From the NCBI RefSeq assembly GCF_020907405.1, contig NZ_JAJJOE010000007.1:1-64000 (forward strand): 64,000 nucleotides of DNA. The letters are read 5' to 3'. This document shows, piece by piece, positions 9,046 to 16,532 of the stretch; position 1 is the first letter of the stretch, and each line of letters opens with the position of its first letter. The DNA is from Arthrobacter sp. zg-Y769. Its GTDB lineage: Bacteria; Actinomycetota; Actinomycetes; Actinomycetales; Micrococcaceae. A program made the position numbers and the translations under genes. Under the pieces are notes generated by a model. The model was not told the origin of the DNA, made no database searches, and was given only the letters and a program-made list of their open reading frames with translations.

Positions 9046-10338
9046 ATGGCTCGCATTGGTGAGAGCACGGATCTGCTCAAGTGCTCTTTCTGCGGAAAGA
9101 GCCAGAAGCAGGTGCGTAAACTCATTGCCGGCCCCGGCGTGTACATCTGCGATGAGTGCATCGACCTCTGCAACGAGATCATCGAGGAAGAGCTCTCCGA
9201 GGTTGCCGATTTGGGCACCTTCGAGCTGCCCAAGCCCCGCGAGATCTTCGATTCGCTCCAGGAATACGTTATCGGCCAGGAACCCGCCAAGCGGTCGCTG
9301 GCCGTTGCTGTCTACAACCACTACAAGCGCATCCAGGCGGGCCACGCCCCGCGGGGCGCCGGCAACCTCGCCGATGCCGTAGCTGCCGACGACGTCGAAA
9401 TCGGCAAGTCCAACATCCTCCTGATCGGTCCCACCGGCTGCGGCAAGACCTATCTGGCGCAGACCCTGGCCCGCCGGCTCAACGTCCCCTTCGCCGTTGC
9501 CGATGCCACCGCGCTCACCGAAGCCGGGTATGTCGGTGAAGACGTGGAGAACATCCTGCTCAAGCTCATCCAGGCCGCGGACTACGACGTCAAGAAGGCC
9601 GAGCAGGGCATCATCTACATTGACGAGATCGACAAGATCTCCCGTAAGAGCGAAAACCCGTCGATCACCCGCGACGTGTCCGGCGAAGGCGTGCAGCAGG
9701 CGCTGCTGAAGATCCTCGAAGGCACCGTCGCCTCCGTCCCGCCGCAGGGCGGGCGCAAGCATCCGCACCAGGAATTCATCCAGATCGACACCACCAACGT
9801 CCTCTTCATTGTTGCCGGCGCCTTTGCCGGCCTGGAGGAGATCATCGGTTCGCGGTCCGGCCGCAAGGGCATCGGTTTCGGTGCGCCGCTGATCGAAACG
9901 ACAAAGGGTACCGACTCCTACGCGGAGGTCATGCCCGAGGACCTGCTGAAATTCGGACTGATTCCGGAATTCATCGGCCGGCTTCCCGTGATCACCACGG
10001 TCTCCAACCTGGACCGCACGGCCCTGATCCGCATCCTGACCGAGCCCAAGAACGCCCTGGTCAAGCAGTACCAGAAGATGTTCCAGCTTGACGGCGTCGA
10101 GCTCACCTTCGAGCAGGGCGCACTGGACGCGATCGCCGACCAGGCGCTGGACCGCGGCACCGGAGCCCGCGGGCTGCGTGCCATCCTCGAGGAAGTGCTG
10201 CTGCCGGTCATGTTCGACCTGCCCAGCCAGGAGGACGTCGCCACGGTGGTCATCACCGCCGATACCGTGGAGAAGAAGGCCGAACCTACCCTCATCTCGC
10301 ACGCCGTCGCGACCAAGCGCAGGAACAAATCGGCCTGA
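9046..10338 (+). CDS. clpX: ATP-dependent Clp protease ATP-binding subunit ClpX
   Basis: A 430-residue AAA+ unfoldase. The N-terminal zinc-binding domain has C13-x2-C16-x18-C35-x2-C38. Walker A, GPTGCGKT, lies near residue 128 and Walker B, IIYIDEID, near residue 190. The tripartite pore and sensor regions and the C-terminal small domain ([14 protein letters not shown]) are present. ClpX selects tagged substrates, unfolds them and feeds ClpP1P2. It is co-oriented with clpP1P2 but probably has its own promoter. Confidence 0.97.
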   Translation: MARIGESTDLLKCSFCGKSQKQVRKLIAGPGVYICDECIDLCNEIIEEELSEVADLGTFELPKPREIFDSLQEYVIGQEPAKRSLAVAVYNHYKRIQAGHAPRGAGNLADAVAADDVEIGKSNILLIGPTGCGKTYLAQTLARRLNVPFAVADATALTEAGYVGEDVENILLKLIQAADYDVKKAEQGIIYIDEIDKISRKSENPSITRDVSGEGVQQALLKILEGTVASVPPQGGRKHPHQEFIQIDTTNVLFIVAGAFAGLEEIIGSRSGRKGIGFGAPLIETTKGTDSYAEVMPEDLLKFGLIPEFIGRLPVITTVSNLDRTALIRILTEPKNALVKQYQKMFQLDGVELTFEQGALDAIADQALDRGTGARGLRAILEEVLLPVMFDLPSQEDVATVVITADTVEKKAEPTLISHAVATKRRNKSA

Positions 10339-10403
10339 GCCGCGGTTGGTAGAAGTAGTATGCAGGGCGCATCTGCGCCGTCCACCGCTTCGAAGGAGTT
10401 TCC

Positions 10404-11039
10404 ATGACCGCTAACGGTTCTGTGTCCGCCGCCGGTTCGGCATCGACTGCCGATTTCTGGTTTGACCCGATGTGCCCGTTCGCCTGGGTCACCTCCCGCT
10501 GGATGGACGAGGTGGAACAGGTCCGCGATGTCCGCACCGACTGGCACGTTATGAGCCTGGCCGTCCTGAACGAGGGACGCGAGCTTCCGGAGGACTACCG
10601 GAAGCGGATGGATGCAGCCTGGGGTCCGGTGCGCGTGATCATTGCTGCGCAGGAACTGCACGGCAGCGAATACATCAAGAAGCTGTACGACGCCATGGGT
10701 ACGCGGATCCACGTCGGCGGCAACAGCGACTTCCCCACGGTCATCCGGGAAGCCCTGGCGGAGGTGGGCCTGCCCGCCGAGCTGGCGCGCTACGCCGACA
10801 CCGATGAGTACGACGCGCAGCTTCGTGCCTCGCACAAGGAAGGCATCGACAAGGTGGGCGACGACGTCGGAACCCCCATCGTGGCCTTCAACGGGACCGC
10901 GTTCTTCGGACCGGTGCTGACCCGCATCCCGCGCGGCGAAGAAGCAGGGGCCATGTTCGACGGCGCAGTGATGCTGGCCTCGAACCCCGCGTTCTTCGAA
11001 CTCAAGCGCAGCCGCACCGAGAGCCCGCAGTTCGACTGA
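10404..11039 (+). CDS. DsbA-fold oxidoreductase of the Rv2466c type
   Basis: A 211-residue thioredoxin/DsbA-like protein. The active-site segment is [16 protein letters not shown], with Cys24 kept but Ala27 in place of the second Cys of the CxxC motif. The cis-Pro loop reads GTPIVAF. The closest known relative by motif is M. tuberculosis Rv2466c, a mycothiol-dependent reductase that activates nitro compounds. A single-Cys form would favour a monothiol mechanism using mycothiol; that is inference. An AAGGAG site precedes the ATG, and a 16-bp terminator stem follows. Confidence 0.8.
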   Translation: MTANGSVSAAGSASTADFWFDPMCPFAWVTSRWMDEVEQVRDVRTDWHVMSLAVLNEGRELPEDYRKRMDAAWGPVRVIIAAQELHGSEYIKKLYDAMGTRIHVGGNSDFPTVIREALAEVGLPAELARYADTDEYDAQLRASHKEGIDKVGDDVGTPIVAFNGTAFFGPVLTRIPRGEEAGAMFDGAVMLASNPAFFELKRSRTESPQFD

Positions 11040-11058
11040 TTAGTCTGCTTTCATAAAG

Positions 11059-11093
11059 AGAACGCCCGGCCGGGTAACCCGGCCGGGCGTTCT
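11059..11093. terminator. Bidirectional terminator
   Basis: A perfect 16-bp stem (11059-11074 with 11078-11093) with a TAA loop lies between the convergent DsbA-like gene and valS. Confidence 0.85.
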
Positions 11094-11108
11094 GCTGTCC
11101 TGCTGCGG

Positions 11109-13736
11109 TTACTCCGCCGGAGGTGCCAGTTCGACGTCGGAAACGGCGAGCTCGCCCTCGCCGACGGCCAGGTTCAGTTCCCGGACGTTGCCGGCGGCCA
11201 AAAGGTCCGCCTGTCCGGCGCGGAGCCGCGTCACTGCACCCTCGGGCGCGGTGACGGTGGCCTTGAGGACCTCGGTCCGCTGCTTGACCTTGGCCTCGGA
11301 CTTGGCCTTGCGGATGCCGCCCAGGGCGGCGGCAACCGTACCGAGGATGCCGGCGTCGGCGTCCGCCACGGCAGTGGCAAGGCCGTCTACGTTCGGCCAC
11401 GGCGCACGGTGCACCGATCCGGCGCGCCACCAGCCCCAGACCTCTTCGGTGGCGAAGGGCAGGAACGGAGCGAACAGGCGCAGCAGTGCGTCCAGGGTGG
11501 TGGCCAGGGTGGCCAGCACCGAGGCCTGCTCCGCCTCGCCGGCGGCACCGTAGGCACGGTCCTTGATCAGCTCCACATAGTCATCAGTGAAGGACCAGAA
11601 GAAGGACTCGGTCAGCTGCAGGGCCTTGGCGTAGTCATAGCGCTCAAACGCGCCCGTGGCGGCCTGGACGACGTCGGTCAGCTGGGCCAGCAGCGCCAGA
11701 TCCAGGGCGTTGGTGATCACCGAGGTGTCCGCCAGGGCCACGTTCTTCTCCGTGGCGCCCAGGTTCAGGACGAACTTGGAGGCATTGAGCAGCTTGATGG
11801 CCAGGCGGCGGCCGATCTTCATCTGCGCAATTTCGTACGCCGTATCCGCACCGAGCTTCGCCGAGGCGGCCCAGTAACGCACCGCGTCGGAACCGAACTC
11901 GTTGAGCACATCGGTGGGGACCACCACGTTGCCCTTGGACTTGGACATCTTCTTCCGGTCCGGGTCCAGGATCCAGCCGGAAATCGCGGCATGCTTCCAC
12001 GGCGCGGCGGCGTTCAGCGCGTCGGCGCGGACCACCGAGGAGAAGAGCCAGGTCCGGATGATGTCGTGGCCCTGCGGACGGAGGTCAAACGGGAAGACCT
12101 TCGAGAAGAGGTCCTCGTCCCGGCTCCAGCCGCCTACGATCTGCGGGGTCAGCGAGGAGGTGGCCCAGGTGTCGAGCACATCCGCGTCGCCGATGAAGCC
12201 GCCCGGCTGGTTGCGCTGGGACTCTTCGTAACCCGGAGCCGCTTCGGCAGCCGGATCCACCGGAAGGGATTCGGAGGCGGGCAGTACCGGGTTGTCGTAG
12301 TCCGGGTTGCCCGAGGCGTCCAGCGGGTACCAGACCGGCACGGGGACGCCGAAGAAGCGCTGGCGGGAGACCAGCCAGTCACCGTTCAGGCCCTCGATCC
12401 AGTTCTCGTAGCGGGAGCGCATAAACGCCGGGTGGAAGTCGATTTCCCTGCCCCGGGCGATCAGGCGTCCGCGGCGTTCCTCATCGCGCCCGCCGTTGCG
12501 GATGTACCACTGGCGGCTGGTAACCACTTCGAGGGGCTTATCGCCCTTTTCGAAGAAGTTGACCGGGTGGGTGATCTTCTTCGGCTCACCGTCGAGGTCG
12601 CCGCTTTCGCGCAGCATCTCGACGACGGTTTCCTTGGCGCTGAAGACTGTCTTAGTGGCGAGGGCGGCATAGTTTTCCTTGGCCGTCTCGGTGGCAATCC
12701 ACTCCGGGGTCTCGGCGAGGATGCGGCCGTCGCGGCCGATCACGGCGCGGGTGGGCAGGTTCAGCTCGCGCCACCAGGTCACGTCGGTGAGGTCACCGAA
12801 GGTGCAGATCATGGCAATGCCGGAGCCCTTGTCGGGCTTGGCCAGCGGATGCGCCTTCACCTCCACCTCGACGTCGAACAGCGGGGACTTCACAGTGGTG
12901 CCGAAGAGGCGCTGGTACCGTTCGTCGTCGGGGTGCGCCACCAGGGCCACGCAGGCCGGGAGCAGTTCCGGGCGGGTGGTCTCGATGTAGATCTTCTCGC
13001 CGTCGGGGGCATGGAAGCTCACCCGGTGGTAGGCGCCGGGCTGTTCGCGGTCCTCGAGCTCGGCCTGGGCGACGGCGGTGCGGAAGGTGACGTCCCACAG
13101 GGTAGGGGCCTCGGCCATGTAGGCGTCGCCGGCCCGGAGGTTGTCCAGGAACGCGCGCTGGCTGACGGCACGCGAAGAGTCGTCGATCGTGCGGTAGGTC
13201 CGCGTCCAGTCCACGGAAAGGCCCAGGGTGGAGAAGAGATCCTCAAAGACCTTTTCATCCTCGACGGCCAGTTCCTCGCACAGCTCGATGAAGTTGCGGC
13301 GGGAGACGACGTCGAAATCGCGCTGGTTCTTCGCGGCCTTGGCCGGCGGACGGTAGTCGGCGTCGTACGGCTTGGTGGGGTCGCAGCGCACACCGTAGTA
13401 ATTCTGTACGCGGCGCTCGGTGGGAAGGCCGTTGTCGTCCCAGCCCATCGGGTAGAAGACGTTCTTGCCGGTCATCCGCTTGTAACGGGCCATCACGTCG
13501 GTCTGCGTGTAGGAGAACATGTGTCCCACGTGCAGCGAGCCGGAGGCCGTGGGCGGGGGAGTGTCGATGGAGTAGACCTCGTCCCGGACCGTGTCCGGGT
13601 CAAACGCGTACGTTCCCTCCTCGCGCCAGCGGGCACTCAGCTTGGACTCGAGCCCCTCAAGGGCGGGCTTGTCGGGGACGGAAACGGTCTGGGGTTCGTT
13701 GTCGGGCGTGTCTGTGCCCGGGATATGTTCAGCCAT
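11109..13736 (-). CDS. valS: Valyl-tRNA synthetase
   Basis: This class I synthetase has 875 residues from the ATG at 13736, which has GGAAGA about 9 nt upstream. A second ATG at 13745 is closer to that site and less likely. The HIGH-like motif is PTASGSLHVGHMF (HVGH at 69-72), and KKMSKSKGN lies near residue 595. The inserted editing domain contains the ETTRPELLPA segment that clears mischarged Thr. The tail after the anticodon-binding domain is short. The gene points against its neighbours and ends at a shared terminator. Confidence 0.96.
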   Translation of the reverse strand: MAEHIPGTDTPDNEPQTVSVPDKPALEGLESKLSARWREEGTYAFDPDTVRDEVYSIDTPPPTASGSLHVGHMFSYTQTDVMARYKRMTGKNVFYPMGWDDNGLPTERRVQNYYGVRCDPTKPYDADYRPPAKAAKNQRDFDVVSRRNFIELCEELAVEDEKVFEDLFSTLGLSVDWTRTYRTIDDSSRAVSQRAFLDNLRAGDAYMAEAPTLWDVTFRTAVAQAELEDREQPGAYHRVSFHAPDGEKIYIETTRPELLPACVALVAHPDDERYQRLFGTTVKSPLFDVEVEVKAHPLAKPDKGSGIAMICTFGDLTDVTWWRELNLPTRAVIGRDGRILAETPEWIATETAKENYAALATKTVFSAKETVVEMLRESGDLDGEPKKITHPVNFFEKGDKPLEVVTSRQWYIRNGGRDEERRGRLIARGREIDFHPAFMRSRYENWIEGLNGDWLVSRQRFFGVPVPVWYPLDASGNPDYDNPVLPASESLPVDPAAEAAPGYEESQRNQPGGFIGDADVLDTWATSSLTPQIVGGWSRDEDLFSKVFPFDLRPQGHDIIRTWLFSSVVRADALNAAAPWKHAAISGWILDPDRKKMSKSKGNVVVPTDVLNEFGSDAVRYWAASAKLGADTAYEIAQMKIGRRLAIKLLNASKFVLNLGATEKNVALADTSVITNALDLALLAQLTDVVQAATGAFERYDYAKALQLTESFFWSFTDDYVELIKDRAYGAAGEAEQASVLATLATTLDALLRLFAPFLPFATEEVWGWWRAGSVHRAPWPNVDGLATAVADADAGILGTVAAALGGIRKAKSEAKVKQRTEVLKATVTAPEGAVTRLRAGQADLLAAGNVRELNLAVGEGELAVSDVELAPPAE

Positions 13737-13881
13737 GGTTTCCATTCTTCCATGCAGGCCTATGCCCTGAGGCACGTTACGGTCTGCCGGAATGTTGGGG
13801 TGCGGCGCCGTCGGGCCGTATTTGCCGTGCGGCAGGCGCAGTCCAGGCGCGTCGGAGCTTCCCGGGTCCCGAGCCGAAACC

Positions 13882-14172
13882 CTAGTTGTCCTGTGCCTTG
13901 CCGAAGTAGTGGGCCAGGAAAAAACTCATGGCGACTGCTCCGGTGAGCAGCGAGATGCGTTCACGTGGCCCGGCCGGGGTTCGGCCCAGCAGGGGGACGC
14001 CGCCGGCTGCGTTCAAGCCGCTCCAGAGGGCATTGGCCATGGGGCCGGAGAGCCCGACGCCGGGCGGATTGGCAAACGGCGTGGGGAACCGTTTTCCCTG
14101 CACGGCACTGACCCCGTGGGGGACTGCATTGGCGAGGAGTATCCCTGCGAAGAATCTGCTGATGAGAGGCAT
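13882..14172 (-). CDS. Small membrane protein of unknown function
   Basis: A 96-residue protein from the ATG at 14172 (MPLISRFFAGILLANAVPHG). It has a hydrophobic N-terminal helix, a Gly/Pro-rich middle (GKRFPTPFANPPGVGLSGP) and a C-terminal hydrophobic stretch (ISLLTGAVAMSFFLAHYFG), so probably two or three membrane spans. The motif NAVPHG followed by GKRFPTPFA looks conserved in character, but I cannot name the family. Longer in-frame starts up to 14496 run through sequence without coding character. No ribosome site is obvious. Confidence 0.55.
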   Translation of the reverse strand: MPLISRFFAGILLANAVPHGVSAVQGKRFPTPFANPPGVGLSGPMANALWSGLNAAGGVPLLGRTPAGPRERISLLTGAVAMSFFLAHYFGKAQDN

Positions 14173-14467
14173 AAGGCTTGCCGAGTCCTGTTCGTGTAGG
14201 CGGGAAGTCCAGCGGGGAGCCGGTGTACCGAGAGCGTACAGCTTTGGCCCCCGCCCGGGTCCGCGAGCACAGCATCCCACCGGGTGGTGCTGCTGGTGCT
14301 GGTGGGACCTCAGTAGGCACCTGCAGCCCCAAACCGTGGGACCGCGTGCCAGCAGACAGCGTCGTCTCTCCCTCCACACAGGCTCTAACCGCAGCGGGTG
14401 CCCCGATGCACCCCACCCCGCAGCATGGAAGAGCAACAATCGGGCCGAGACACTCCACTGTTTGGGG
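14173..14467. other. Intergenic stretch between divergent genes
   Basis: These 295 bp separate the small membrane protein and the HTH-nuclease gene. I see only short imperfect dyads, for example around 14268-14312 (CCCACC...GGTGGG), and no convincing promoter or RNA gene. Confidence 0.4.
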
Positions 14468-15355
14468 ATGCAGCAACTGGAGGCATTCCTGCTCACACGT
14501 TACGGAGTGGCCAGCTACGGGACGCTGACCGCCAACGGGTTCCCGCGGTGGACAGTCAACCAGGCTCTGCGCACCGGGATCGTCCGGCGCGTGGCCCGCG
14601 GGACGTTTGCACTGCCTCAGGCGGACGCCCGGTTGGTTCAGGCCGCACGCAGCCAGGCCTCGCTGACATGCGTCTCGGCGGCAGAGGTTCTGGGCTGGTG
14701 GTTGCTGACCCCACCCGAAACCGTCCATGTCCGGTGTGATGCGGCCCGGACAATACCCGGCACGGTCGTGCACCGGGGACAGCGGTCGGCACACCGGCTG
14801 ATAGTGCCGCCCTGGCAGATCCTCCGGGACGCCTTCCGCTGCCTTCCCCGGCTGGACGCACTGGTGATGGCGGAATCCGCAGTCGTAACCAACGCCGTGG
14901 GACTGCAGAGCCTGCAGAAGGAATTCTCCGGGCAGCAGGACTGGCAGGTCCGGGCCCTGCTGGGGACCATTCGGCGGACCACGGCATCACCGCTGGAGGT
15001 CTGCGCGCGGTTCCACCTGCTGAACGCAGGCCTACGGATCGAGACGGAGGTCGCCCTCCCTGGTATCGGACGAGTGGATCTGCTTGTTGACGGGTGGCTG
15101 ATCATCGAGATTGATGGGTTCGCGTTCCACAGCAGCAGAGAGCAGTACCGAGGGGACCGGCGACGCTGGAACGCGGCGGCAGCAGGCGGGTGGGTCACGC
15201 TGCGGATCACCGCGGAACTTGTCCTGCACCGACCGGACGAGTTCGTGGAGCTGGTGCAAAAGGCGCGGAATATGTGGAGCGGACGCGTGCCGACGTTTAC
15301 CCGTGGACCAAGCCGGCGTGGCGGTAGCCGGACCAAGCCGGCCCCCGTAGCCTGA
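14468..15355 (+). CDS. AbiEi-like HTH protein with C-terminal DUF559/Vsr-type nuclease domain
   Basis: The 295-residue protein has an N-terminal winged-helix-like region (residues 1-50, LLTRYGVASYGTL ... GIVRRVARGTFALP) of the type seen in AbiEi antitoxins. Its C-terminal domain has the PD-(D/E)xK layout of DUF559: Glu177 (SPLE), Asp204 (GRVDLL), Glu214-x-Asp216 (IEIDGFAFH), Asp230-x2-Arg and a final GGWVTLRIT. All expected catalytic acids are present, so it may cut DNA. There is no adjacent AbiEii-like toxin. Such singletons are common in actinobacteria and their function is unknown. The start was set by the beginning of the HTH homology. Confidence 0.7.
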   Translation: MQQLEAFLLTRYGVASYGTLTANGFPRWTVNQALRTGIVRRVARGTFALPQADARLVQAARSQASLTCVSAAEVLGWWLLTPPETVHVRCDAARTIPGTVVHRGQRSAHRLIVPPWQILRDAFRCLPRLDALVMAESAVVTNAVGLQSLQKEFSGQQDWQVRALLGTIRRTTASPLEVCARFHLLNAGLRIETEVALPGIGRVDLLVDGWLIIEIDGFAFHSSREQYRGDRRRWNAAAAGGWVTLRITAELVLHRPDEFVELVQKARNMWSGRVPTFTRGPSRRGGSRTKPAPVA

Positions 15356-15440
15356 CCAGCCCGGTGACCCTAACCGTCACAATGCTCAGCAACCCCGTGC
15401 CGGAGCCAAAGACGCACGGAACGCTGGCTAAAGTAAACCC

Positions 15441-16199
15441 ATGACTGAGATCACACCGAAGCGGGCCGTTGTTACCGGAGCAAGTTCAGGGATCGGAGCC
15501 GCCGCTGTACGGGCCCTGCGCGCCTCGGGCTGGGACGTCGTCGCCGTCGCCCGGCGCGGGGACAGGCTGCAGGCGCTCGCCGAAGAAACGGGTGCCGAAG
15601 CCATCGCTGCGGACGTCACCGACGACGCTTCCGTGGCACGGCTCGCCGAACAGGTCCTGGCCGGCGGGGGAGTGGACGCCCTGATCAACAACGCCGGCGG
15701 TGCCTTCGGACTCGACCCGGCCGCCAGCGGACGGATCAGCGACTGGCAGCGCATGTACGACGTCAATGTCCTCGGCGCGCTGCGCATGACGCAGGCGTTC
15801 CTGCCGGCCCTGCGGGCGAGCGGCCGGGGATCGGTCCTGCTGCTGACGTCGACGGCGGCCTTCACCGCCTACGAGGGCGGGGCCGGCTACAGCGCGGCGA
15901 AGTCCGGAGAGGAGATGCTCGCCCGGACGCTGCGCCTGGAGGAAGCCGAACATAATGTCCGTGTCATCGAGATTGCCCCGGGCATGGTGAAGACGGAGGA
16001 GTTCTCCCTGAACCGGGTGGGGGATAAGGAAGCTGCGGACAAGGTGTACGCCGGCGTCGAAAAGCCGCTGACGGCGGAAGATGTCGCCGAGGTGATGGCC
16101 TTCGCCCTGAATGTGCCGCATCACGTGAACCTGGACCAGGTGGTCCTGCGGCCGCTGGCACAGGCCGCCCAGCACAAGGTCATACGCACCGGGCAGTGA
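15441..16199 (+). CDS. Short-chain dehydrogenase/reductase (YdfG-like)
   Basis: A 252-residue classical SDR. The nucleotide motif is VVTGASSGIGAA near residue 10, the NNAG motif follows at about 78, the catalytic Ser is in TSTAAF and the YxxxK pair in YSAAK. The Arg-rich AVARRGDR segment after beta-2 suggests NADP(H). The layout resembles YdfG-type 3-hydroxy-acid dehydrogenases, but the substrate is unknown. A TAAAGT hexamer at 15429-15434 ends exactly 6 nt before the ATG and there is no ribosome site, so the mRNA is probably leaderless. Confidence 0.88.
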   Translation: MTEITPKRAVVTGASSGIGAAAVRALRASGWDVVAVARRGDRLQALAEETGAEAIAADVTDDASVARLAEQVLAGGGVDALINNAGGAFGLDPAASGRISDWQRMYDVNVLGALRMTQAFLPALRASGRGSVLLLTSTAAFTAYEGGAGYSAAKSGEEMLARTLRLEEAEHNVRVIEIAPGMVKTEEFSLNRVGDKEAADKVYAGVEKPLTAEDVAEVMAFALNVPHHVNLDQVVLRPLAQAAQHKVIRTGQ

Positions 16200-16262
16200 G
16201 CCGGTAGGTAGTCCGGGCACGCCTGCGGGAACGGTGCTTCGACAAGGGGCGCGGGCGTGGCC

Positions 16263-16532
16263 TAAACTTGAGCGGAACAGCACTGACCCGGCCATCACCG
16301 GTGAGCTTCCGGAAGAACAGCGGTCCCGTTAGGGGCCAGCCCAGTAGAACCGGACGGGTAAGCCCGTCACAGCAGTCAATGAGCGGCAGCCTTACGAACC
16401 CGGCACCACCGGGGGCGTACGGCGGCAAGCGAGGTGGTACCGCGGTTACCGCCGGCCTTTCGAGGCCGGTAGAGGCCGCCCTCGCATCCTGTTCCACAGC
16501 CAGATTCACTTGCCGCTATCAGGATGACGACT
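16263..16532 (+). promoter_or_regulatory. T-box leader of ileS (isoleucine, actinobacterial translational type)
   Basis: The conserved T-box core TGGTACCGCG lies at 16435-16444 inside GAGGTGGTACCGCGG, the segment that pairs with the tRNA acceptor end. Upstream, the Stem I region has a candidate specifier codon ATC (Ile) at 16294-16296, followed by the family-typical GTGAGCTTCCGGAAGAAC. A hairpin CCGGCC/GGCCGG (16452-16469) follows the core, and no T-tract terminator is seen. This fits the actinobacterial ileS T-boxes, which control ribosome access. The likely -10 is TAAACT (16263-16268), which puts the transcript start near 16275. Uncharged tRNA-Ile should raise ileS expression. Confidence 0.9.

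Noticed and set aside
8152-10302. 716-codon open frame on the minus strand across clpP2 and clpX
   Set aside because: It lies fully antisense to two certain genes, its product has no known motif, and long antisense frames are expected in GC-rich coding DNA.
13756-13765. Shared 10-mer GCATAGGCCT before valS (minus strand) and rne (25183)
   Set aside because: Its distance to the two start codons differs and it does not form a good -10 at either gene, so chance is likely.
11409-13946. 845-codon plus-strand frame across valS
   Set aside because: Antisense shadow of valS; the translation is low-complexity Gly/Val/Arg without domains.
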